DNA from: Entonaema liquescens
Taxonomy: Eukaryota > Ascomycota > Sordariomycetes > Xylariales > Xylariaceae
Length of the DNA: 64,000 bases
Assembly (NCBI GenBank): GCA_902805475.1
Contig: CADCSX010000001.1
Coordinates: 3,100,001-3,164,000, forward strand
Direction: 5' to 3'
In this document: positions 1-9,931 of the stretch, piece by piece
How positions within the stretch are numbered: the stretch's first letter is position 1
Layout: each line of letters opens with the position of its first letter
The notes under the pieces: generated by a model
The model's input: only the letters and a program-made list of their open reading frames with translations
What the model was told of the DNA's origin: nothing
Databases searched by the model: none
Translations under genes and position numbers: made by a program

Positions 1-476
1 GTGCTTTCAGAGTTTTCCTCTTGTGATGCTATATTTTGCCCATTTTGCGCGTCTGGAAGGGTTATATCTGCGTCGTCTGGCTGAGCTCCATTATTCTTGG
101 CCGCGTCGTCGGTTGTAGACGTAGCGCCGTCTGCATTTTCTGTTACTTTTTCCTTCTTCAAGTTGCGGCCACCAGTGTCTGTCTTCTCACGTTTCCTCTT
201 AGCTGCCCTCTCTGCATTCCCAGCTCTCCTCTTAGCAAACGCATCCTCAGCATACGCTTTAATTGCCAGAACTGTTAAGTCGCGATTGAACTGCTGTATA
301 GGATTGTAGAAAACCTTTTGCTGCTCCTCAACATTCGACTTCTTATCTGCGATATCTTTCGCCGAATATGGAACTAGAATGCGGGCCAATCCTTCCTTAA
401 CTTCTGTAAACTCTTGCCCGTCCTTCGTGATGATCTGAATATCAGTGGTAGCACCGTTCTTGGCTTCTGACGCCAT
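1..476 (-). CDS. TRM1: tRNA (guanine26-N2)-dimethyltransferase, N-terminal part (runs off left edge)
   Basis: Translating the minus strand from the ATG at 474-476 gives about 158 open codons to the window edge. The early residues VFYNPIQQFNRDL are the hallmark N-terminal motif of Trm1, which makes m2,2G26 in nuclear and mitochondrial tRNAs using S-adenosylmethionine. A preceding EGLARILVP stretch also fits the family. After the motif comes a Lys/Arg-rich segment (AKRKREK) and an Asn/Asp/Gln-rich low-complexity insert, which is common in fungal Trm1 orthologues. The SAM-binding core lies outside the window, so catalytic residues cannot be checked. The start is the first ATG and no upstream in-frame alternative is needed. 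The next gene diverges at 1614. Identity is confident and completeness is not assessable. Confidence 0.85.
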   Translation of the reverse strand, partial: MASEAKNGATTDIQIITKDGQEFTEVKEGLARILVPYSAKDIADKKSNVEEQQKVFYNPIQQFNRDLTVLAIKAYAEDAFAKRRAGNAERAAKRKREKTDTGGRNLKKEKVTENADGATSTTDDAAKNNGAQPDDADITLPDAQNGQNIASQEENSES

Positions 477-1613
477 GGTTCGCGCAATTCGAAAACGATA
501 GGGTTTACGTAGAAATCGGTTCACATGCCGAAGAGTTATTCGAGACGATGTTATAGAGAGCGAGAATAGCATGCAATTGAATTCTGCGAAGGTGGTATTA
601 AAGGGTGAGACCAAGAATGTCGAGGTTGCGCAAAGGTCCTACAAGTTATGAATAACTCCAATTACTTCTTCCCATCTTTTTTTCTAATGAGGGTGGGGCC
701 CCTGGAGGGGTGGTCTAGCTGTTCTGCCAGGCGGTCAAAGGAAGCTTGTAGCTAGCTCATGTACCTATACACCTGCAACTGAGCTATATGTACATTACCT
801 ACATTACATTACATGTACTATGAATACACCAATATAGAGCTCGCATTATAAGAAGGACGTAGTTTCTTCAAGTCAAATGTTTAGGTCGGAGCTTCCAAAA
901 GAAACCAGTTATCAAGAATAGGTATGGAGAATCTGAAACAAGAAATGACCGCATTTTAAATTGGTGTATCTCATATGGTAGGAACGGGAGTCTAGTTACT
1001 ACATACTACCCCTTATATGTTCTTTATATGTCCCTTCAGCACTCCTTCCTTACCTAAGTAAGCGAGTATGACTAGGCGGAATGCTGTGCCAACTCAACAA
1101 GCAAAATTAGAAATAGCGATGGGAAAGGAGACCACTAAGAGAAGGAGCCTTATCATTTCTGTACAGAATGTGTGTCCTCGTGTCTTTTTCAAACCCTTCT
1201 TCTTCACATGTGCAAGGAAGAGCTCGCTACTCCATTTTGTTCCTGTATCTCAATTCATCAGTTCTACACTGCTACTGCTACTGCTACCAGAATTTATAGA
1301 TATTATTATTCAAAACTTAGAGCACCTACCATAGAAGAAGAAAAGTCGATAGTACAGGAGCTCATCTTTCCTTTCTTTATCTATCCCGCCTACCGACTGA
1401 GTATAAGCTCCCAAGAGAATACCAAGCATTCTTTAAAGTTACTTCCCGAGACAATCATACAATCATGCATGAGGTAGTCGTAGCTTAGGAATCCCCTTGA
1501 CGGTAGAGGTCCTGGTTGGAAATGACATTCCCTTTGGGATATCCTGATTCCAAGATCTTAGTTTTACTTCTGTCTTTCTTTTGATTCCACCTCATCTCAT
1601 CCATACTCTGAGA
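477..1613. other. intergenic, divergent promoter region
   Basis: This lies between the starts of TRM1 (-) and the SLATT gene (+). It is AT-rich, with repeats of ACATTACATTACATGTAC type near 790-815. The small open frames at 1068-1477 lack similarity and coding character. No RNA gene or element is recognised. Confidence 0.5.
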
Positions 1614-2503
1614 ATGGCGTCCACGATCTACCCATCCAAGGACCCTAACCCTCATCGTTCTCATATTCCACGCCTTAACATCGACGCTGCAATGGCCTCT
1701 CAGCCGTCTTCCACACCGCCTTCTCCTAAACCAAACAATGGCAACAGTGGTGCTCATCCTCCAAAACCTAAGGACCATGGAAAAGACACCCACCGCCTAC
1801 TCACGCACATTGAGTGGGTTCAGTTCTGTCGAGGTGTTGGTGTGTTCAAAGATGACGAGAGCGAAGAGGTCATCCGTCCGACCAGTACCATGTGGCCGCC
1901 AAAGGGGTTCAGAGATGGTCTGTACCAAGACGTGCTCAGCGAGAAGACCAAGTTCACGTATATGTTCCATTTCGTGGATATAATTAGCTGGCTCTTGATG
2001 CTCCTCCAGATTGCAATGGGTGCAGTCTTGACTGCCCTCGGATCAGTTTCCTCGGCGAAGAACGGGACGGCAATCGTAAGTCATTCTGTAGTAATATCGT
2101 CATAGCACATGTGGATTGGTTTAAAGTACCATCCACCAAGTCGACTGTCCATCTTCAATGAAAATCCTCACATTCCTAACTCGCGTCTTATAAATAGACT
2201 ACCATCGCTGCTGTCAACACTTGTGTGGGCGGAATCCTTGCCTTGCTACACAACAGTGGGCTGCCAGCCCGATATCGCTCGGACAGGAACGAGTTCTACA
2301 AACTCGAGGAACACATAAAATCTATCGTCGACACAGCTCTCGTACCCTCCGATCAAGACATCAACGCCGTACTCGCTGGCTGCTTCGAGATGTTCCGTGA
2401 CGCCCGGCAGACTGTCCAAAACAACATCCCAGCTTCTTATACCCCAACTAGCGGCAAGGCGCCCAGTGCCATAGCCTCCAAGGCGATTGAGCCAAAGAAG
2501 TGA
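1614..2503 (+). CDS. fungal SLATT-domain two-TM membrane protein
   Basis: Two exons, 1614-2075 and 2198-2503, are joined across a 122-bp intron (GTAAGT donor, CCTAAC branch, TAG acceptor) and give 255 aa. Residues 1-55 are low-complexity Pro/Ser/Asn. Next come a WVQFCRGVGVF motif, a GLYQDVL segment and two hydrophobic helices (about 128-147 and 155-170) linked by TALGSVSSAKNGTAI. The second helix runs into NTCVGGILALLHNSGLPAR, typical of the fungal SLATT family (PF18142-like). SLATT domains are predicted pore-forming two-TM effectors in prokaryotic conflict systems; fungal copies are mostly uncharacterised. The splice junction falls between the two helices, which supports the model. No partner nucleotide-sensing gene lies beside it. 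Family is confident; function is unknown. Confidence 0.75.
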
Positions 2504-3339
2504 AGTTGATTGATGTCAGATCATTAGAAAGTTATTTGGGACCCAAGCAGCTTTATTTTTGCTATCCTGGGAAGCATATTATTGAAAGAGGATCTTAATG
2601 TTCGATCGATGGAATGTTATTAGTACCACATGTTAGCCTTATGTCATTCAGGTCGGAATAAGTTATCGCTGAGGCGCAATAATGACTTCGAGGTCTCACG
2701 TAGCGTCTTAAGAGTTGGAGTTACCACTTGTGTAAGTAGCAAGACCAATTGGTGTTTACCTATTTAGGGGTAAGAGGCACAAGGAATAATTTAGGTTATA
2801 CGTGACCTCTACGTCTATCAAGTCTACACTTAACCGTGCTACTCAAAGAAATATAATCCAAACAGGCTTTTAAAACAGAACCAGAATTGCACCTCTGATA
2901 GGGGTTTGATTTGTACGTCTTCCTCCGAGTACTACTCTAGTTAGGGAATGGGACTTCATCAATCTGTGGAGGGGTTAACTGACAACTAAGTGCATGTTTG
3001 GTGATTACTTGAGGCTGATTATAGTGGCACAAGTAGATAGATAATAGCTCAGTTGTATGGCTCTATCAAGTTTGCTTCGATACTCCCGTCGTCACCCTAT
3101 GCCTTGTAAATGTATGACAAGCAATAAGCAGCTCTCCGAGATATAGCTTTCCATCTCTCATATTTCTCCCCCGCAATATGGTCACAAGTAGAAACGTCAT
3201 TATGCTCGAATACGATTCTTTTATTCTAGCTTCTACTCCAATGCGAGCTTTAGATTCTCTATATATATACCGATGCCAATCCCATCCATGGGGTCCTTTC
3301 CCACATATCCTGTGCGATTATATTCTATGTCATCATAAT
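2504..3339. other. intergenic, convergent 3' region
   Basis: This separates the 3' ends of the SLATT gene (+) and the OPT transporter (-). No conserved coding frame or RNA is seen. The open frame at 3178-3669 is mostly antisense to the transporter's last exon. Confidence 0.5.
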
Positions 3340-6300
3340 CTACCATTTATCTGGACCGAAATGACTACCGTTAGGCACCGTATTGTACGAGCAAGCCTGC
3401 CAGTCGCAACCTTGCCTATAGACGTCTGTTCCCCACCAGCTGAACCCTTCCATCCAGCCCGGATATATGAACCCGAAGAAGACGATCACGATTCCGAATG
3501 CCAACCCCGAATCCAGCGCCGCGCTGAGGGTCATGGTATATTTAGCCCACCACGCCGTTGCCCGGTTCTTGATCAAGTAATTAAATATGTAGCAAACCAC
3601 AGCCCAGACAGAAAAGTTAAGCCCAGTCGCCGGCGGGATCCAACTAAGAGAACCGAACAGGACGGGTAGGTTGATCTTTCGAACGATACTGGACCTTTTA
3701 TTGCGGCCATATAACCACAACGGAATCGGCGCGATAGCTCCGATAAGGAAGCACCACACCAGAGGGCGGTAAGTTGCATTGGGCCCGAAGAACTCGGCTG
3801 GCCCGACAACACCCCACAAGATAGACCCATTGAAGTGAACTCGAGCGATCGGACAAGTAAAGCCGTTGATGGCCGAGGGCGTGCAAATTCCTGGTACGTT
3901 AAGGAACATCCAATTTAGGACAAGGATTTGCGTGATTGACGAGACGATTGTCGCGACCATTTGCACCGAGAATAGAAGCCTTGGTGGGATTTTCATGTAA
4001 TGTCCCAATTTCAAATCTGCTGCAAACTTAATACCCTGAGCAGATGAGATATAGCCATAGGTTACGAAGACCATATTAGCAACAGGTCTGCCAGGGAAAA
4101 TGACACCGCATATGAGCTGACAGATTAGATAGATGCTGCTATGTTGATTCGTCACGGCCATGACGATACCGATTGGTATGAACAAAACCGCACATATTCC
4201 GAGAGCGAGAAGTAGTCCGTACCATGGCAGATGGATCGGATAACTATACACGTGTAAGTGATGTCTACAGATATGAAGGATAGGGTAGACTTACTATTCA
4301 ACAACGAAGATGCCTATTGCCGTCATCGATACGAACGTCAACAAATACCACGTTATCGGAGCATCCTTATATCTCCTCATAAGGCGATTATGGACATCTT
4401 CGTGGCTCAAAATGTTGTCGAACGTGGAACTAGTCCTAGTAATGCTAGGCTGGTCTCCATTAGCAGCACCACCGTTGATGTCGCTTTCAAGCGGTTGATA
4501 GACCGGTCTATCTTCATCCCCTACTTCTTGTAAAGAACGTTTCCATTGTACATAAATATCCTTACCGTGCCAGCAAGCAGTATGCGTCAAAAGCGATGCG
4601 AGCCCGGCAAACTGAAGCCCATAACTGAGGACATAAGTGATCGGTAAAAATACTCGACTATAATTTGAGTAGGCTTCTCTGTCAAAATAGAAATCTTTCG
4701 TTAAAATCTTGCTAACATCGTATATTTTCCCAGTATTGTCGAAGACCGATGCCGAGAGAATCGGCATATAAGATGAGTAGAATAGATTGCAATAATACGC
4801 AATCGGCGCAATAATCCACATTACTATTACCAAACCGCCGATGACGTTCATTGCGGCCCAAAAAGGCGTCAGTAAGGGCGACCCTATGTATGCGATCTGT
4901 GCCCAGTCAAATGTGAGCGGAAATAGGCCCAAGCCGGAGACGACTCCAAACAGATTCGCCACTACGACATTGTCGGGGGCAAACCACGTAATGACATTGA
5001 AATAACTGAGTGCTGGCATCAATAACCCGGGGAGGAAGTAAAATAAAAACCCGGATATCCAGACGGTGAAGAAGAACTTCCACCTGCTTACAGTCCATCC
5101 GTTGGCAGGTTTATTCTCTTCCTTATGCAACGTGGTGAACATTGCGGCAGACATTAACGTACCAGGCCAGATCATTCCGGCCGGGCGTACTAAGAACCGT
5201 CTCGCCAGGCCGGCGAAGGTATAACCTAGGATCTGGGTCGATAGGGTAAGTAATAACTGGTAGACGATGCCTACATCTTGTTTATAAAATTGAGTTTGCT
5301 CAACAATAACGTCCGTTGCAAACGCAAACCCGAAGGATACATTGCTGCTCACATATACGCAGCTATGCTCCTTTTCATTCCAGGTCCCCTGGGCGAGCCA
5401 TAAACGAAGGCGCCCAGCCCGGCTTCTTTCCTTACGAACACCTGGCGCTCGGCCATCGTCATTAGAAGTCAGCCTGGGTATCCGCACGCCAGCTTCAAAC
5501 TCTTCTGGGGGATCATCGGATCGTTTCAAAATGTAGTCCCATAAAAGACCAAGGGGATGAACAAGAAGCAACGCTATGACGGGGGTAATTGCAACGCTAG
5601 GGTATCTCAAAGAAAAGAAGAGATTTGTAGAAGAACCAAGTATAGAGAATAGTGTGGATAATGCCCACATGCGAGGAGTATTTATAGATAGGGATGTATT
5701 ATCGGTTGGCGAGACTGAGGCGCGGACTTGAGCATAAGGTGAATTATCGGGAGGGTCTGTGTCATCTCCTTCGTTCGCATCGTCAGAGCTGTTCTCGTTG
5801 CCCACGGCGGAGCTATCTGACTTCGCATCTGGTGCTATGTCGTTTGTCAAAGCGGTATCGCTAACACCAAATCGACCTTCAAGGCCACCGACAACTGTTG
5901 ATCCTCCAATCTCATCGGACTGGCTCTTTCTTCTACGACTTAGAGAAGATGCGCTTGCTCGGAAGCCTACCGAGCGGTTGGCATCGGTAGAATACCGCCA
6001 CCTAGAACGGCAAGTCTCCGAGCTACTTCTTCTTCTCAGTGACGCCGTATCTTCGCCGTCGCTTTCAGGATCCCCAATTTCGGGATGGATAGGGGCGGCT
6101 CCGTAAGACCCCGTTCCAAACCCGGGTGAGGAGCGGATCAAGAGGGAGCTTTCGACATGATCCTTGATCCACGAGTAGAGCTGGAGTGGAGTCGGATGTG
6201 GTCGGAGTCATGGCTCGTGCTGGATGGGGAGCGAGGAGTTCTAATAGGAGCTTCTGTCGAGCTTGACAAGGAGATAGGACTATTTGTACCATGAGCAGAG

Positions 6301-6479
6301 GCTGGCGACGTGGGGTCTGAGACATCGACGGGTAGGGCGGAGCTACCAGTGGAAGCATTGGTGTTTATGGGTCGTAATGGAAAGGACTGCGAATGGTCAT
6401 TGTGGACATTGTGGATGTTATGGGGGTCTAGAGGCATAAGCGATTTATTATCCCTGCTTTTTGAGGGAACAGCAGGCAT
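3340..6479 (-). CDS. OPT-family oligopeptide transporter
   Basis: The coding frame runs 6479-4295, then 4243-3340, with a 51-bp intron (4244-4294, GTAAGT...ATAG), predicting about 1,029 aa. A Ser/Asp-rich cytosolic extension of about 240 residues precedes the family signature SPYAQVRASV...NTPRMW. Many hydrophobic segments follow, with the second OPT signature MKIPPRLLF at about residues 805-815. OPT proteins (PF03169, Isp4/Opt1 relatives) take up small peptides or glutathione-like substrates with protons. The length exceeds the usual 750-900 aa because of the N-terminal extension. The extension's frame and the transporter's frame differ by one base. They meet between about 6138 and 6200, and one missing C in the minus-strand CCC run at 6144-6146 would reconcile them. 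No good splice pair does so. Family is certain; the N-terminal join is inferred. Confidence 0.85.
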
Positions 6480-7933
6480 CTTTTTTAGTCTATCGTTACG
6501 TAGCTGCAGCTGCGAATGTCATATCATCCCGCGCGGAAAGGGCAGCTGGATTTGCAACGAGCTTTCCAGGTTCCGGGCAGTGCTAAACTACCCAAAGTCT
6601 ATTCACCGGTGTAACTTGCCTACTGTGCATAGAACTAAGAATAAAGTGGATTTAGGACTATTCAAGGTCGAGGTTGAACGGGAAAGAGTGGAGGTAAAAC
6701 CTTACCCGAGGTTTCCTACCTAATGTATATCCTTCAACTTACTTCCTGCTTTTACATGTACATGTACTCTTCAAGGTTGCTGCCGAACGTGTACATGTAA
6801 CTATGCACATGTAAATGTACCTATGCAAAGACACATATGTGTTACTGCCTCTAGTTCTTTCTTAGACCTATTATAATTATTTCATAGGTAGTGTCGTACC
6901 TTGCATACCTCTCCTTACATGTAATTCACCAATTGAATATGAGCGGAGTTGAAGTCCAGTCCTCTTATGTGGGAAGAGGGTTTTAAGGCTGGTGTCACAA
7001 CAGCAGGATTAAGACAAGAAAAAAAAAAAAGTTAGACGCGGCCATTACATCCAAAGCGGGAAGAGCCTAGAAGTTCCCATGTTGCAGGGTTTACAGGGTT
7101 TTGCTTGGGCTTGCAGGCAGACAGGGTCGGAGCATGCTAGCTACTAGCAGTATTCAGCACGCTGCAGCTCGCCCAACATGTTATGCGAAGCGGATGAGAC
7201 AGCAGGCAAAGATACTTTCAACCACTAATCGACCTTCGCTTAAGTGGATCTCTGCTGCTAATCCTGTTGATCACACGGTCGTACGATCAAACAGATTGAT
7301 TGATTAGATTGAGATGGATTAGATTAAAAAGATAATACTGTACGGAAGGGAGAGCGCAGTTCGGGGTGGCGTTCATGACCTCAATACATATGTATTAATC
7401 CCTACCTGCATAAGATAACCATTCCTTCATTACATGTAGTACCGTATACTATTGCATAGACTGTTGCATAGACACTGGTTCGTCTTTGCTATGCGGAGGT
7501 AGTATGAAATATATTATTTATGAATTCATGTTGCATGCAACTTAAGTAGCGTTGGGCGATTGGATGATAGGTTAGTACGACACCTCACCAATCTTAGTGT
7601 AGAGTCATCTGTCTAACATAGGTAGGTACCCATTATTTATTCGACGGTAATCTTGTTGATAATGTAAGTTACCTACGTAAATAGCTGTCAGATACCACAC
7701 CTAAGGTAAGATAGAGCAGACTCATTATGCTATAGGCTGTAGGCCCTAATTCGTTAGTGGGGTTCGGTCAACGTTAGTTCCGATCTGCGGTCACACCTAA
7801 TATAATGCATAGCCGCCGAAGAGTTCAAGTTTACACACATACAGACATATCGAAACATGGGTCAGATGACAGGTGTGACTTCACAAACTTATAGCAGGGA
7901 TTTTTAATACTCGGTTCCAATAGTTTTGAGAGT
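6480..7933. other. intergenic with ACATGT-type repeats
   Basis: This is the divergent region between the OPT gene (-) and the cyclo-ligase (+). ACATGTAC/GTACATGT palindromic steps cluster at 6750-6815, and a run of 12 A lies at 7019-7030. The small open frame at 7101-7307 shows no support. Confidence 0.5.
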
Positions 7934-8767
7934 ATGTCACAGGAACCAGAGATGAATTCTGCTGCTCTGAGTGCTGCCAAGTTGCAGCTTCGTTCATTAA
8001 TGAAGCAGCGGCTCGCAAATCTCCCACAGGAGTCTATCTTATCTCAGAGTAAGTTATTTCATAAAATAGAACGTTATGCATATATAGATACGTGATTGAC
8101 CTTTCGTATAGGTATAACTGTCTTTGATTCGTTACGCAAATTCAAGCCATATGTTGACGCGAAGAGAGTAGCGGTCTACCTCTCTATGCCCGGTGGAGAA
8201 ATCCAGACGGACCCTATTGTTAGGCATGCTTTATCTTCAGGCAAGCAGGTGTTCGTGCCATATTTACACAGATCCGGCTTACAACCAAGCGATGGACCAA
8301 CAAGACTTATGGATATGGTAAGTCTAAAGGACGTCGAGGACTACGAGTCTCTTAAAAGAGACAAGTGGGGCATCCCGAGTGTCGATGCCTCTACGGTGCA
8401 CGAAAGAAAGCGAAGCGTGGGTGAGCTTGACGGGAAAAGATCCGAGGATGTCTCGCTAGATTTAATCCTTATGCCCGGTGTCGCCTTCGATGTCGATCCA
8501 CAGTCTAAAGCTATTCGAAGACTAGGCCATGGCAAAGGATTCTACGATTATTTTCTCCATCGATATGCCTTAGCCGCTTCACCCCAAGAGAAGACACGAA
8601 ATGGTCGACCAGCTGTATTATTATATGCTCTAGCTTTGAAGGAACAACTCCTCTCCCCATCTTCAGGAGAATCTGTCCCGGTTGGACCCCATGATCAACC
8701 GATAGATGGCCTGCTTCTCGGAGACGGCCAAATCAAAGAGTCTGCGAATGACGGCGACGCAAACTAG
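7934..8767 (+). CDS. FAU1: 5-formyltetrahydrofolate cyclo-ligase (methenyl-THF synthetase)
   Basis: Exon 1 is 7934-8048, the intron is 8049-8111 (63 bp, GTAAGT...ATAG, phase 1) and exon 2 is 8112-8767, giving 256 aa. The enzyme converts 5-formyl-THF to 5,10-methenyl-THF with ATP, recycling folinic acid in one-carbon metabolism; it is cytosolic or mitochondrial. The fold is shown by the N-terminal KLQLRSLMKQRL basic helix, VAVYLSMPGGEIQT, the DLILMPGVAFD strand and the diagnostic nucleotide loop LGHGKGFYDYFL near residue 180. The length is near the eukaryotic norm, with a Lys/Asp-rich insert before the active-site strand. The intron splits the protein just before the conserved VFDSL segment, which validates it. 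No targeting peptide is obvious. Confidence 0.9.
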
Positions 8768-8894
8768 AATGATTATACCTTGACAAAGTCCGGGTGCCTA
8801 TATTTATAAGCAACGGTATCTTCGGGGAGTATGCGTAAAAGCGTAGACCCCCAATAAATTCATCTCCCAACTACGATCTTTTTTTTTAATGGTT

Positions 8895-9299
8895 TCATAA
8901 GGCTTCTTGGATCAACGACACGTTGTCGCCCTTTAGCAGAATTTGCCCTATAAGAACGTCAGTCACATAGAACAAAACTAGCTCCGGTTTTATATTCATA
9001 CCTAAGGGCCTTCTCTTCTCTTCTGTATTTGTCTTCGTGATCTGTTTTACCTCGACCGCGTCATCAACAACAAGGTTCATGAATTCGTCGAAACCCTAAG
9101 CATAGATATTAATAGGCGTAGATAGATAGAAGAGATATGAAAGGAGCCGAATACTCACCCTAATCTTCCCCTCAATCCTGATTGACAATTGTTCGTATAA
9201 CCAGATCTTGACCGTCGCGTGTGTTTGGAGAAGCTTAAAGATGAAATTAATGGGAGGGAGCAGGATCTTGCGCCCTCCACCGCCACCACGACCAGTCAT
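8895..9299 (-). CDS. SME1: small nuclear ribonucleoprotein E (SmE)
   Basis: Three exons on the minus strand, 9299-9159, 9095-9002 and 8947-8895, are joined across introns of 62 bp (9096-9158, GTGAGT...TTAG) and 54 bp (8948-9001, GTATGA, CTGAC branch, ATAG). The product is 95 aa, matching the SmE size. It begins MTGRGGGGGRKILLPPINFI, has Sm1 around EFMNLVVDDAVEV, and a spliced Sm2 motif whose junction restores GQILLKGDNVSLI. SmE is one of seven Sm proteins forming the ring on U1, U2, U4 and U5 snRNAs. The second intron must be removed: left in, it inserts about 18 residues into the loop between Sm1 and Sm2. It shares a 632-bp divergent promoter region with the importin gene. Confidence 0.92.
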
Positions 9300-9931
9300 C
9301 TTGACGTGCTAAAAGGTAAACCGGTACTAATTATTCCTTGTTGACGTATGGGTTGAATGTAGGATCGGGAGTGCAACAATGGCGCGTGAACTTATCAACG
9401 TATCTTGTTCGATTTTTGGTAGTTGAATTGGACGAGGCAGAAAGAAGGCTGAGGTAGCTCCAAGTAGAAGTAGCAAGCTACTTACTTAAAAGCTAACAGT
9501 GGATCTTTATCAATTGATCCACTTTAATTAGGCTCAGCACGGATAGTTTAAACTTAGCCACATTTCTCATCTTTTAACCCCTCCATATCAAGCCACAGAA
9601 TGAATCAAGCTCCATACTTTCAGGCTCACATGGCAACCGCAAAGCACTGATGGTTGTTTCTTATTTTGGCCCCTCTTTCCTTCTACGCCGACACGTATAA
9701 TAAAATCTTGCGCCTACAAAACCTTAGCGAGAAACTTGAACCTCTTGAAAGTTTCATCTTTAATCATCCATATTATTTGCTGCATTCGTCGGCGTAGGTG
9801 CATCATCTCACGAATAGTTCTTATTTCTAAGCCCATCGAACTTGCGACCGATTCTAAACTGACAGCCCGCTTGCTACTCTTCACCTGCGTGCCCACCCCA
9901 CGGCCGTCGACCTATTCGATATTTGCGCATC
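9300..9931. promoter_or_regulatory. divergent promoter region of SmE and importin
   Basis: The region between two start codons facing away from each other must hold both promoters. It contains an AT-rich core near 9490-9560. No specific factor site is claimed. Confidence 0.4.
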
